A stretch of 38,568 bases of DNA from Rhodovastum atsumiense (lineage in GTDB: Bacteria; Pseudomonadota; Alphaproteobacteria; Acetobacterales; Acetobacteraceae), in NCBI GenBank assembly GCA_026225115.1, contig JAMFSE010000108.1:1-38568 (forward strand), given 5' to 3'. This document shows, piece by piece, positions 15,175 to 23,028 of this stretch. Positions within the stretch are counted from its first letter, which is position 1, and the number at the start of each line of letters is the position of its first letter. The position numbers and the translations under genes were made by a program. Under the pieces are notes generated by a model. That model saw only the letters and a list, made by a program, of their open reading frames with translations. It did not search any database and was not told the origin of the DNA.

Positions 15175-15306
15175 AAGCGGTCGCTTTTTGAAAAAAGCTC
15201 CGCAAAAACTTTTTTATGCTGGGCCATGGGCGGTGGAGGCGCCACCGCCCATGGCCCAGCATAAAAAAGTCTTTTTGGTTCTTTTTCTTCAGAAAAAGAA
15301 CTGCTT
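15175..15306. terminator. Two Family 2 gene-end repeats in head-to-head inverted arrangement
   Basis: A plus-strand copy begins 5 nt after the phosphatase stop (hairpin 15177-15203) and a minus-strand copy begins about 11 nt after the xthA stop (hairpin 15278-15301, GTTCTTTTTC-TTCA-GAAAAAGAAC). Their inner parts are identical, producing a perfect 29-bp inverted repeat at 15208-15236 and 15242-15270 around a 5-nt loop. It would terminate both convergent genes. Confidence 0.8.
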
Positions 15307-15316
15307 CCTTCTTATT

Positions 15317-16123
15317 TCAAACCGCCAGCGTTACAGCCACCGGCACGTGGTCCGAGGGCTGCGCCCAGTTGCGGGCTGATTTCAGGATCTGGTGTGAAAC
15401 CAAGCCGGGGGCCAGGTCGTGGGAAACCCAGAAATGGTCCAACCGGCGGCCACGGTTGGAGATTTCCCAGTCGCGGTTGCGGTAGGACCACCAAGTGTAG
15501 AGTTTTTCCTCAGGCGGAACGAAATGGCGTAGCGCATCCGTGAAGCCTTCGGCCTGCCAGGCGTTCAGGCCGGCGGTCTCCACCGGGGTGTGGCTGACGA
15601 TGTTAAGGAGCTGTTTATGGTTCCAGACATCATGTTCCAGCGGCGCGATATTCAGATCGCCGACCAGGATGGAACGGCGTGGCGGGGCGGCGGCAAAATG
15701 GGCGCGCGCCTCGGCGATGAAATCCAACTTATGGCCGAATTTTACGTTCTGTTCCCGGTCCGGAATATCGCCGCCGGCGGGCACATAGAAATTATGCACG
15801 ATGATCGGAGACCCGGCGACCTCGACACTGGCGGCGATATGGCGGCAATCGGTTTTTTCGCACCAATCGGGTGTATCTGGGATGAGCGCTAATGGCAGAC
15901 GAGAGAGGATGGCGACGCCGTTATAACCCTTCATGCCCCGCATGACGCAATATTCAAAACCGGTATCGGCCTTGAGATTGGCCGGGAAAAGATCGTCCGG
16001 CACCTTGGTTTCCTGCAGGCAGATAACGTCCGGCGCCATATTGGCGATGATGGTCTGCAGATGCGCCTGCCGAAGCCGCAACGAATTGATATTCCAGGTA
16101 ACGACGGTGAGTTTATCTGTCAT
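15317..16123 (-). CDS. xthA: Exodeoxyribonuclease III
   Basis: A DNA repair enzyme (AP endonuclease and 3'-5' exonuclease) of the EEP superfamily, 268 residues. It begins MTDKLTVVTWNINSLRLRQ with Asn11, then catalytic Glu38 in VICLQETKVPDD. YNGVAILSR follows, and the metal-site motif ILVGDLNIAP. The DNA-binding segment is YTWWSYRNRDWEISNRGRRL, LDHFWVS carries the catalytic Asp, and the end has PSDHVPV with the catalytic His. I start at 16123 since this matches the family; the frame is open upstream but those residues are unlike any XthA. It lies 55 nt after lolA, so the two may be co-transcribed. Confidence 0.94.
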   Translation of the reverse strand: MTDKLTVVTWNINSLRLRQAHLQTIIANMAPDVICLQETKVPDDLFPANLKADTGFEYCVMRGMKGYNGVAILSRLPLALIPDTPDWCEKTDCRHIAASVEVAGSPIIVHNFYVPAGGDIPDREQNVKFGHKLDFIAEARAHFAAAPPRRSILVGDLNIAPLEHDVWNHKQLLNIVSHTPVETAGLNAWQAEGFTDALRHFVPPEEKLYTWWSYRNRDWEISNRGRRLDHFWVSHDLAPGLVSHQILKSARNWAQPSDHVPVAVTLAV

Positions 16124-16178
16124 GCGCCGCGTATAAAGGGGCACGGCCAGGGCATCAATCCAGCTCCGGATAGGCCTG

Positions 16179-16883
16179 CTATCCCCCGGAAGGTATGGGC
16201 GATTGCCCCTGGAAGCTGAACAGCGAATCTGGAAATGGCCCGCCGGGGGCAATGTCATAGAGGCTAACGCGGGTTTCACGATTCTGGGCATCGAGCACCT
16301 GCCATTGCCGAAGTTCCAGCGGACCGGTGCCGAAGACCAGGGTAAGGCTGCCGGCGGCGGCTTTGCCGGTGCGAATGAGGGTAATTTCAACCTCACCCGG
16401 ATTGCGCTGGATGCCGGTGACCGTCACCGCGCCCGAAAGGACGACATGCTGTGCAAGCAATATCCCAAGCGGCGTATCGGAAAGTGGAATGTTTGTGGTC
16501 TGGCCGAGTTGCGGGTCGTTATAGACCAGCAGGCCGAAGCCCGCGACGAGCAATTGCGGGTCCGGCGGATCGTATTCAAAGCGCATCTTTCCTGGCCGCT
16601 GCAGCCATGCCTTACCGGTTCGGGTAGAACCATCGGCCGCCACTTGCAGAAAATTTGCGGTCAGCGCCGAGAGTCCATTCAGGTAAATTTCTACCTGAGA
16701 TATAAGTAGCTCATCATCCGCGCCAAGCGGATTGCCGCTCCCTGGCGATGGCGGATCGGGCAGCGTGTTAACAACTTGGCCGGCATCTGCCTTACCCATT
16801 CCGACTAGACATTGCCCGGCGAAAAACGCGCCAAATAACATGCCGGCGCCGAAAGCGGTTTTCGCGAACCTCCGACGGAGCAT
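16179..16883 (-). CDS. lolA: LolA-like outer-membrane lipoprotein carrier protein
   Basis: The 234-residue protein has an N-terminal signal peptide (basic RRRFAK, then a hydrophobic stretch to about residue 32 with a possible cleavage after GKADA) and a LolA domain: YLNGLSALTANFLQVAADGS, then GKAWLQRPGKMRFEYDPPDP, the canonical LolA pattern. LolA shuttles lipoproteins through the periplasm from LolCDE to LolB. The segment between the signal and the domain (about 33-55) is Pro/Gly/Ser-rich. xthA follows on the same strand, an order seen in other alphaproteobacteria where ftsK-lolA-xthA is common; here a MarR regulator, not ftsK, lies upstream. Confidence 0.88.
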   Translation of the reverse strand: MLRRRFAKTAFGAGMLFGAFFAGQCLVGMGKADAGQVVNTLPDPPSPGSGNPLGADDELLISQVEIYLNGLSALTANFLQVAADGSTRTGKAWLQRPGKMRFEYDPPDPQLLVAGFGLLVYNDPQLGQTTNIPLSDTPLGILLAQHVVLSGAVTVTGIQRNPGEVEITLIRTGKAAAGSLTLVFGTGPLELRQWQVLDAQNRETRVSLYDIAPGGPFPDSLFSFQGQSPIPSGG

Positions 16884-16939
16884 ATTAATTTTTCGTAATC
16901 TTAAAAAGATCAGAAATTAATTTTACGCATTGGCGCCGG

Positions 16940-17317
16940 TTAGCCGGCGGCGCGGCGGCTCGCTGCTTCGGTACGATTGGCAGCCAAAGCCTCGGTCATG
17001 ATGCTGCGGGTTTCGCGCAGGAATGCCGCACCCTTTGGCGTGCGCTGCACGAGGACACTACGCCGATCCGCCGGGTCGACCTTGCGGCGGACAAAGTCCA
17101 GTTCCGTCAAACGGTCCAACGCGCGGGTGATTGCCGGTTTCGAAACGTTCAGATCAAGCGCCAGGCCGCGAACGGTATGCCCACCTTCGTTAAGGTAGCA
17201 GGTCAGAAAAACACCAAGCTGGCGCGCCGATAAATCAACGCCATCGCGGCGGACCAGGGAAACAACCGTGTCACGAAGAATACCAACCAGTTGGTCGGAG
17301 GAAAGATGCGCTGCCAT
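16940..17317 (-). CDS. MarR-family transcriptional regulator
   Basis: A 125-residue winged-helix protein. The recognition helix region is TVRGLALDLNVSKPAITRAL (about 47-66) and the wing is FVRRKVDPADRRSVLVQRT (about 74-92, with the DRRS/DxR motif diagnostic of MarR proteins). MarR proteins are dimeric repressors released by small aromatic or oxidant ligands. It is short at the C-terminus, with only one dimerisation helix after the wing. It has no obvious target beside it: lolA is 56 nt downstream and 524 nt of AT-rich intergenic DNA lies upstream. Autoregulation is likely for the family. Confidence 0.87.
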   Translation of the reverse strand: MAAHLSSDQLVGILRDTVVSLVRRDGVDLSARQLGVFLTCYLNEGGHTVRGLALDLNVSKPAITRALDRLTELDFVRRKVDPADRRSVLVQRTPKGAAFLRETRSIMTEALAANRTEAASRRAAG

Positions 17318-17841
17318 ATTGAATCCTTTCTGGCAAAATCCATATAAACAAAACGGAATGTAGAACTATACTGGACGCGTAGAGTTAATAAACTGGACCA
17401 GTGATGATTGGGTTATCGCAATGTGAAAACTTGCCGGCGGGCCATTTTCACAATCACTATCGTACTGCGATCATTACTGTACTGTCTTTGCCGAAACTGA
17501 CTTTGCCGAAACTGACTTTGCCGAAATTGATTACACTCGAACACCTATTTAAGATTCATTTGCAAGAACCACAAGCCGTTAAAGATTAAAAATAACCCAC
17601 TATAGTTACCAAAACTTTGATAAACTTACGCAACAATGCGTTACTTTCAGAGAATAACCGTTACATGAAATAACAGAATTAGATTGACCAATTGCTAACA
17701 ATAATACGGCCAAAAAGCGCGTAGCGATGAGCATTCCGAGCAAAAAATATTCAAAATTTGGCGTTTTCCAGGGCCAAGATCCAGATCACCGGGATCGCAA
17801 AGTTTCAACTACACCGCGATTGGTCCAGAATTGGAAATAAT
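17318..17841. other. AT-rich intergenic region upstream of the MarR gene
   Basis: This stretch holds the marR promoter side and a short dyad ACTGG-A-CCAGT at 17392-17402 that could be an operator, though this is only a guess. It also holds the 3 x 15 bp tandem repeat listed separately. From 17590 to 17841 I see only AT-rich DNA. No reading frame here looks like a gene; one at 17401-17589 is mostly the tandem repeat. Confidence 0.5.
17486..17530 (+). repeat. Tandem repeat, three copies of a 15-bp unit
   Basis: Units CTTTGCCGAAACTGA at 17486-17500 and 17501-17515 are identical, and 17516-17530 differs by one base (AATTGA). It lies about 170 nt upstream of the MarR gene start. The spacing of about one and a half helical turns could present repeated protein sites, but no such protein is known to me. 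Confidence 0.85.
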
Positions 17842-19242
17842 TCACCTATTCGTAGATTGACCCTCGGCAAACCGGGTTTCCAGCATGCCGAACAGCGCGC
17901 GTAACGTTTGCGCCTCACCGCCCTCCGGCCGGCCGGGCCGCGTCTGATCGTTCCAGGCATAAACATCAATATGTGCCCAGGGGACCGTATCGGGGACAAA
18001 ACGCTGCAAAAACAAAGCAGCAACAATTGCGCCGGCGAAGGGCCTGGCTGACACGGTATTCGCATCCGCCACATTGCTATCCAACCATGAATTGTATTCC
18101 GGCCATAAAGGCAATCGCCATAATGGATCATCCGCCGCGGCGCCAGATTTCAAAATTGCGTCGGCCAGATCGTCATCGTTTGAAAACAAGGCGGGAATAT
18201 CCGGGCCCAGCGCAACGCGGGCTGCCCCCGTCAGGGTCGCCGCATCGATCAACCAATGCGGGTTCTCGGCCCCGGCCTCTGCCAGCAAATCGCACAGGAC
18301 CAGCCGGCCCTCGGCATCCGTATTGCCGACCTCAACCGTCAGGCCGGCATGCGTCTGCAGCACATCCGAGGGGCGCATGGCGTGACCGGATATGCTGTTT
18401 TCAACGCAGCCGATGCGGACATGCAAGCGCACCGGGAGGTCTGCACCCATGATGAGCCGCGCCAGGCCCAGAATAATTGCAGCACCACCCATGTCTTTTT
18501 TCATCCGCAACATTGCGGCGCTGGGCTTCAGATCATAACCGCCGGTATCGAAGCACACACCTTTTCCACATAGAGAAATCAGCGGCGCATCGGCGCCAGC
18601 GTTGGTACCCGCCCAGGCAAAGAACACCGCTTCCGGCGGCCGATCGGAGCCCGCGCCGACGGCGTTCAACGCAGGATACCGTGTAGTGAGCGCTTTACCT
18701 GAAATCCGATCAACCTTAGCTTGAAAATCTGTGGCCAAGATGAATGCGGCGTCGGCGAGTTCGGTTGGGCCAAGTAGATTCGCGGGCGTATTAATGAGGT
18801 CGCGCGCAAAACAGATCGATTCCGAAATCGCAATGATTCTGTCGCTCACCGCGCCCCGACGTAGTTTTGCTGGCGGCCGTGCACGAGGCTTCAGGCGATC
18901 GTAATGATATGCACCCAGCAGAAACCCTAACGTAGCGTCATCTTGGGAAAAATCGCCGGGTACGATCCGCCATACGGATTCCGGCGGCAAGTTGACGGCA
19001 AGGGCGCCGAAGGCAAAAGGCGAGGTATCTGCTCCAAGTCCCAGGACCGCGCCGAAAATTCCATCGGCGCCTGGCAATAAAACCATAGATTTGGCGGCGC
19101 CGGTAAAATTCTGTGCTTTAAGGAAACTCCTTTGCACGGTCGAGAGGGTTTCCAAAAACGCATCAAGCCCCGCCGGGCGAATCGCGTATAGCGGCAACGC
19201 ATTTCCGCTTTCCGCGGCGAGACCAGCCAGAATATCGCTCAC
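17842..19242 (-). CDS. M17 leucyl aminopeptidase family protein
   Basis: A cytosolic dizinc aminopeptidase, 466 residues. The N-terminal domain is divergent (residues 1-150). The catalytic domain has the family hallmarks: GKGVCFDTGGYDLKP (metal ligand Asp and the Lys/Tyr region), MKKDMGGAAIILG, and the signature NTDAEGRLVLCDLL (about 300-313) carrying the remaining metal ligands and catalytic Arg. The family removes N-terminal residues in peptide turnover. The sequence lies closer to the shorter PepB-like/'leucyl aminopeptidase family' group than to E. coli PepA. The GTG start overlaps the pdxJ stop by 4 nt (GTGA), so it is translationally coupled to pdxJ. Confidence 0.92.
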   Translation of the reverse strand: MSDILAGLAAESGNALPLYAIRPAGLDAFLETLSTVQRSFLKAQNFTGAAKSMVLLPGADGIFGAVLGLGADTSPFAFGALAVNLPPESVWRIVPGDFSQDDATLGFLLGAYHYDRLKPRARPPAKLRRGAVSDRIIAISESICFARDLINTPANLLGPTELADAAFILATDFQAKVDRISGKALTTRYPALNAVGAGSDRPPEAVFFAWAGTNAGADAPLISLCGKGVCFDTGGYDLKPSAAMLRMKKDMGGAAIILGLARLIMGADLPVRLHVRIGCVENSISGHAMRPSDVLQTHAGLTVEVGNTDAEGRLVLCDLLAEAGAENPHWLIDAATLTGAARVALGPDIPALFSNDDDLADAILKSGAAADDPLWRLPLWPEYNSWLDSNVADANTVSARPFAGAIVAALFLQRFVPDTVPWAHIDVYAWNDQTRPGRPEGGEAQTLRALFGMLETRFAEGQSTNR

Positions 19243-19958
19243 GACCGGGCCTCCTGCATCAGGGTTTTCATCTGCCGGATACTGGCCGGCAAACCGACCA
19301 GTAACGCCTCGCCGATCAGGTAATGGCCGATATTAAGTTCCCGAATTTCCGGCAAAGCGGCGATCGGCTGGACATTGGCATAAGTCAAGCCGTGCCCGGC
19401 ATGGCATTCCAGGCCAAGCCCGGTTGTAAGCGCAGCGGCGGCGGCAAGCCTCGCGAGTTCACCCGGCCGTTGATTGGCATAAGCCCCGGTATGCAGTTCA
19501 ACGACCGCGGCCCCAACAGCTGCGGCGGCCTCAAGCTGCGCGGTCTCAGGGTCGATAAAGAGCGAAACAACGATGCCGGCGCCGTTCAGCCGGGCAATGA
19601 TCGGCAGCAGCTGGCCCTTGTTGGCGATCACGTCCAAACCACCCTCGGTCGTGATTTCGGCGCGCCGCTCGGGTACGATGCACACGCCATGCGGGCGCAG
19701 CCTGCAGGCAATATCCGCCATCTCGCCGCTGGCTGCCATTTCAAAATTGATGGGTGCGCCGAGCTTCAAACAGATTCGCTCCGCATCGTCGTCGCGGATA
19801 TGGCGCCGGTCTTCACGCAGATGGATCGTAATACCGTCTGCCCCGGCCGCCATTGCCGCCACGGCAACCGTGTAAGGATCGGGATGGAGGCCGCCGCGGG
19901 CGTTTCTCAGGGTCGCGACATGGTCGATATTTACGCCTAATCGGATTGCATTTGTCAT
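19239..19958 (-). CDS. pdxJ: Pyridoxine 5'-phosphate synthase
   Basis: PdxJ joins 1-deoxyxylulose-5-phosphate and 3-amino-1-hydroxyacetone 1-phosphate to pyridoxine 5'-phosphate in the DXP-dependent vitamin B6 pathway. The 239-residue TIM barrel begins LGVNIDHVATLRNARGG (catalytic His and Arg). It continues with DGITIHLREDRRHI, INFEMAA (catalytic Glu), VCIVPE, VSLFIDPE and VELHTGAYA. It ends with the phosphate-binding ECHAGHGLTYANV and ELNIGHYLIGEAL. All expected active-site segments are intact. It precedes the aminopeptidase with a 4-nt overlap and follows lpd by 22 nt. Confidence 0.97.
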   Translation of the reverse strand: MTNAIRLGVNIDHVATLRNARGGLHPDPYTVAVAAMAAGADGITIHLREDRRHIRDDDAERICLKLGAPINFEMAASGEMADIACRLRPHGVCIVPERRAEITTEGGLDVIANKGQLLPIIARLNGAGIVVSLFIDPETAQLEAAAAVGAAVVELHTGAYANQRPGELARLAAAAALTTGLGLECHAGHGLTYANVQPIAALPEIRELNIGHYLIGEALLVGLPASIRQMKTLMQEARS

Positions 19959-19980
19959 CGCGTCAAATTAGCGTCCGGCG

Positions 19981-21384
19981 TCAAATATGTAAGGCTCGTC
20001 CTTCGACTGCCAGCGCTGCCTCTTTCACAACCTCGCTCAATGTCGGGTGAGCATGGCAAATCCGGCCGACATCTTCCGCCGAGGCGCCGAATTCGATGGC
20101 GGTGGTCAGTTCGGCAATCAGCGTGCCCGCATCCGGCCCGATGATATGCGCACCCAGCAAGCGGTCCGTCGTCTTATCCGCCAGGATTTTCACAAATCCG
20201 TCGGTATCGCCCATGGCGCGGGCTCGGCCGTTGGCAAGGAACGGGAACCTGCCGACGCTATATTCGGTGCCGGCGGCTTTCAGCTCTTCCTCCGTGGCGC
20301 CGACCGAAGCGACTTCCGGCCAGGTATAAACGACGCTGGGGATCGCGCCGTAATTCACATGCCCGGCCTGGTCGGCCAGGCGCTCGGCGATGGCAACCCC
20401 TTCATCCTCGGCCTTATGCGCCAGCATCGGTCCGGTAATAACGTCGCCGATGGCGTAGATATTGGGGATATTGGTCGCAAAATGGGCGTCGGTCTTCACC
20501 CGGCCGCGCTCATCGGTCTCAACGCCCGCGGCATCCAGGCCAAGACCTGCGGTATAGGCATAACGGCCGATGGCCAGCAGAACGACATCGGCCTCGATGG
20601 TCTCGGCAGCACCGCCCTTGGCCGGCTCAACGGTCAGAGTAACGCCGGCATCACCCAGCTTGGCAGCCGTGACCTTGGCGCCGAGTTTAAACTTAAACCC
20701 TTGTTTTGCCAAAACTTTCTGAAATGCAGTGGCCACTTCGGTATCCAGGGTCGGGGTGATCCGGTCGAGGAACTCAATCACGGTGACCTCCGCCCCCAGC
20801 CGGCGCCAGACGCTGCCAAGCTCGAGGCCAATCACGCCGGCGCCGATCACCACCAGATGCTTGGGCACGGCTTCCAGCTCCAGCGCGCCGGTCGAGGTAA
20901 CAATGCGCTTCTCATCGACTTCGACCCCCTTCAGCGGCACGGAGTCGCTTCCAGTGGCGATGATGAAGGATTTTGCCGTATAGGCGCTGCCGGCAACGTC
21001 GATCTCGGTGGCGCTGTTGAATTTGGCGGCGCCCTTGAGCCATGTGACCTTGTTCTTCTTGAAAAGAAATTCGACGCCCTTGGTGTTGGCGGCAACCACC
21101 TCGCCCTTGCGGGCCTGCATGCGCTTCAGGTCCAGGCCGACCTCGGCGATCAGAATACCGTGATCCTTCAGCGAATGCGCCGCCTGATGAAAATTCTCGG
21201 AGGATTGCAATAACGCCTTGGACGGAATGCAGCCGATATTGAGGCAGGTGCCGCCGAGTGTCTCGCGTTTCTCGACGCAGGCGACCTTCAGGCCCAATTG
21301 AGCGGCCCGGATTGCGCAGACATAGCCGCCGGGACCGGAACCAATCACGATGACGTCGAAATTCGGGGCCGAGGTCTCACTCAT
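19981..21384 (-). CDS. lpd: Dihydrolipoyl dehydrogenase
   Basis: The FAD-dependent E3 subunit of 2-oxo acid dehydrogenase complexes and the glycine cleavage system, 467 residues. FAD-binding IGSGPGGYVCAIRAAQLG (14-31), the redox disulfide Cys47/Cys52 in GGTCLNIGCIPSK, NAD-binding VVIGAGVIGLELGSVW, the second FAD motif YAIGDVITGPMLAHKAEDEG, and the C-terminal dimer-interface His-Glu region HAHPTLSEV are all present. No E1 or E2 genes lie here, so its partners are elsewhere. The ATG at 21384 gives the usual start. pdxJ follows at 22 nt. Confidence 0.96.
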   Translation of the reverse strand: MSETSAPNFDVIVIGSGPGGYVCAIRAAQLGLKVACVEKRETLGGTCLNIGCIPSKALLQSSENFHQAAHSLKDHGILIAEVGLDLKRMQARKGEVVAANTKGVEFLFKKNKVTWLKGAAKFNSATEIDVAGSAYTAKSFIIATGSDSVPLKGVEVDEKRIVTSTGALELEAVPKHLVVIGAGVIGLELGSVWRRLGAEVTVIEFLDRITPTLDTEVATAFQKVLAKQGFKFKLGAKVTAAKLGDAGVTLTVEPAKGGAAETIEADVVLLAIGRYAYTAGLGLDAAGVETDERGRVKTDAHFATNIPNIYAIGDVITGPMLAHKAEDEGVAIAERLADQAGHVNYGAIPSVVYTWPEVASVGATEEELKAAGTEYSVGRFPFLANGRARAMGDTDGFVKILADKTTDRLLGAHIIGPDAGTLIAELTTAIEFGASAEDVGRICHAHPTLSEVVKEAALAVEGRALHI

Positions 21385-21621
21385 GGGGGCGGCATTCCTT
21401 CGCGCAATTTGCTCAGCCGGTCATAGCCCCGCCCAGGCGGGCAAGCAATGAATGCGCGGGCCGGGCAATGCTGCGATGCAGCGCGCGCATCGGCACCGGC
21501 CAAGGCCGCATGTAAACGCACGGTGACGGCTTTGTAACGTCCTCCGCTCTTACCGATCGCGCATCGAATCACAACGTATGCTGGGTCATTCGGAACCTTT
21601 AAATTCATTCGGGAGAGCGTA

Positions 21622-21804
21622 ATGTCGTTGATTCTTATTATTATATTGCTCGTTCTAATCTTCGGGGGCGGTGGCGGTTACTACGCACATCGTAACTATG
21701 GCGGGTATGGTTCAGGCGGCGTTCTTGGCCTGATTTTAATCATTCTGATCGTCGTTTGGCTGTTCGGCGGCTTTGGCGGCTTTGGCGGCTACGGCTACCA
21801 CTAA
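21622..21804 (+). CDS. Small Gly-rich hydrophobic membrane protein (DUF3309-like)
   Basis: This 60-residue protein has two hydrophobic helices, residues 2-16 (SLILIIILLVLIFG) and about 33-50 (GVLGLILIILIVVWLFGG), joined by a glycine/tyrosine-rich turn (GGGGGYYAHRNYGGYGSG). It ends in a GGFGG repeat. The layout resembles DUF3309, a family of very small bacterial membrane proteins without known role. GGGAG lies 8 nt before the ATG. It is divergent from lpd and followed 79 nt later by a small secreted-protein gene. Family assignment rests on layout only. Confidence 0.75.
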   Translation: MSLILIIILLVLIFGGGGGYYAHRNYGGYGSGGVLGLILIILIVVWLFGGFGGFGGYGYH

Positions 21805-21883
21805 GCTGATTTAACGAAAGCGGGCACCAAGGTGCCAGCTGAAATCCGGCGCCGCGAAAGGTGCCTGAATGAGGAACGCAACA

Positions 21884-22219
21884 ATGTTGAAAATTACGAT
21901 TTCCACGGGTGCTGCGCTGCTGATGATGTCGGCGGGTGCTTTTGCACAAAGCTCGACAACAACGACCAGCACGACCAGTGCCCAGCCGCCTGCCGTGTCA
22001 GCCCCGGCGCCGGTAACGCCACCGCCGCCCGGCACGTTGAGCACCACCGAGACCAAACATGCGGTGGACGCCTATGGCGATCAGATGAACTCGACCAAGA
22101 CCACCTATGGCAGCGGCGATACGGCCGCCAGCGACAGCGTCACGAACACCACCATCGTGCCGCCCCCGCCGCCGACCACGTCCAGCTCAACCACGACGAC
22201 CACAACCGGAACGCCTTAA
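21884..22219 (+). CDS. Small secreted Thr/Ser/Pro-rich low-complexity protein
   Basis: I do not recognise this 111-residue protein. A clear signal peptide (LKITISTGAALLMMSAGAFA, cleavage before QSS) precedes a low-complexity chain: Ser/Thr runs, APAPVTPPPPG, a central ordered-looking part (KHAVDAYGDQMNSTKTTYG), then PPPPP and a final Ser/Thr block. It is probably periplasmic or cell-surface and intrinsically disordered. The ATG at 21884 is chosen for GAGGAA 7 nt upstream; an in-frame ATG at 21869 has AAAGGTG upstream and would give five more residues. A strong hairpin follows. Confidence 0.75.
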   Translation: MLKITISTGAALLMMSAGAFAQSSTTTTSTTSAQPPAVSAPAPVTPPPPGTLSTTETKHAVDAYGDQMNSTKTTYGSGDTAASDSVTNTTIVPPPPPTTSSSTTTTTTGTP

Positions 22220-22226
22220 TTTTCGG

Positions 22227-22255
22227 AGCTCCAGCGCCAGTCAGGCGCTGGAGCT
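22227..22255. terminator. Bidirectional hairpin between convergent genes
   Basis: A perfect 12-bp stem AGCTCCAGCGCC / GGCGCTGGAGCT with loop AGTCA. It starts 8 nt after the stop of the secreted-protein gene and contains the stop codon of the opposing DUF1275 gene in its loop (22241-22243), so the stem also encodes the end of that gene. A weak TTTT lies on the left. Confidence 0.7.
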
Positions 22256-22924
22256 TGCGGTGCTTTGGAAATGAATGGCGAAGGCCGCTGCAATTGCGGT
22301 CAACGGCAGGATAATCACGATGCTGAAATTGAAGAAGCACAGCAGGCCGGCAAATAGGGCCCCGGCAAAATACAGGCAGAACGAGACGATCTGCCGCCTG
22401 GTATCCGTGCTTAACGTGATTTTTCCCCTGACCAGATTATCGGTGACGGCAGTGACGATGTTTGTGAGCGTGCTGGTGAACACGATGGTCGGGATGTTCG
22501 AGAGATTTATCTTTTTGCCCACGACCCCCTGCAGGCCCATGGCGATGGCCAGAATCAGAATCAGCAGATCCGCCGACAGATTTCCGTTGCGGTGAGAGAC
22601 AAAAAACCAAAGAACCGCCGCGGCAAATAAGAGGATCGTCTGGGCGCCCAGCAAAACCGTCATTGCCGTTTGATTGACCCGGTCGCGGGTGAGCGCGGTT
22701 CCCATCGAAACGCCGGCGATAAAGCCGAACAAGGCAATCAATGAGCTGATTGCCGACAACACCGAGCCTCTTGCCACGTATAGCCCCAGCAATGCCAGAT
22801 TACCGGTCATCGCAGAGGCAAAAATCCCGCCCAACTTCGCAAAGCTGATAATATCGACAGACCCGGCCGCAAAAGCGGTCAGAATTAGAACAAACTCAAG
22901 ATGATTAGACGCTCTCTCAGCCAC
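22241..22924 (-). CDS. DUF1275 (YoaK-like) membrane protein
   Basis: About 227 residues with six likely membrane helices, matching DUF1275/YoaK: LILTAFAAGSVDIISFAKLGG near the start, GIFASAMTGNLALLGLY, then GFIAGVSMGTALTR and the typical TFTSTLTNIVTAVTDNL. The function of the family is unknown; a role as a small-molecule transporter has been guessed from the fold. The frame is open to 23008, but that upstream part lies inside a gene-end repeat of the corC operon, so I place the start at a GTG (22924) giving VAERASNHLEF; this start is uncertain. The last codons lie in a hairpin. Confidence 0.8.
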   Translation of the reverse strand: MAERASNHLEFVLILTAFAAGSVDIISFAKLGGIFASAMTGNLALLGLYVARGSVLSAISSLIALFGFIAGVSMGTALTRDRVNQTAMTVLLGAQTILLFAAAVLWFFVSHRNGNLSADLLILILAIAMGLQGVVGKKINLSNIPTIVFTSTLTNIVTAVTDNLVRGKITLSTDTRRQIVSFCLYFAGALFAGLLCFFNFSIVIILPLTAIAAAFAIHFQSTASSSA

Positions 22925-22956
22925 TTTGTAATGCAGCCCGCAAGCAAAACTTAAGC

Positions 22957-23022
22957 TGGCGACCCCATGTCCCAGGCTGAAAAAGTTTTTTTGCTTCTTT
23001 TTGTTCACAAAAAGAAGCGCTT
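22957..23022 (-). terminator. Gene-end repeat (Family 2), copy 5, after corC
   Basis: On the minus strand: hairpin GCTTCTTTTTGT / ACAAAAAGAAGC (23018-22993), then AAAAAAACTTTTTCA, CCTGGGACATGGGG and TCGCC. It starts 11 nt beyond the corC stop and ends the miaB-phoH-ybeY-corC operon. The match to the other copies covers sequence as well as structure. Confidence 0.7.
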
Positions 23023-23028
23023 CTAACC

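Noticed and set aside
17401-17589. A 62-codon plus-strand frame containing LPKLT repeats
   Set aside because: The repeats come from the 15-bp DNA repeat; there is no ribosome site and no coding bias.
20047-21213. A 388-codon plus-strand frame opposite lpd
   Set aside because: It is the complement of a complete dihydrolipoyl dehydrogenase; composition is that of antisense frames.
21381-21608. A 75-codon minus-strand frame overlapping the start of lpd
   Set aside because: No ribosome site or family match, and it overlaps the likely promoter of lpd and of the divergent gene at 21622.
22925-23008. N-terminal extension of the DUF1275 protein starting MNKKKQKNFF
   Set aside because: This part lies inside the gene-end repeat after corC, and family proteins begin later.
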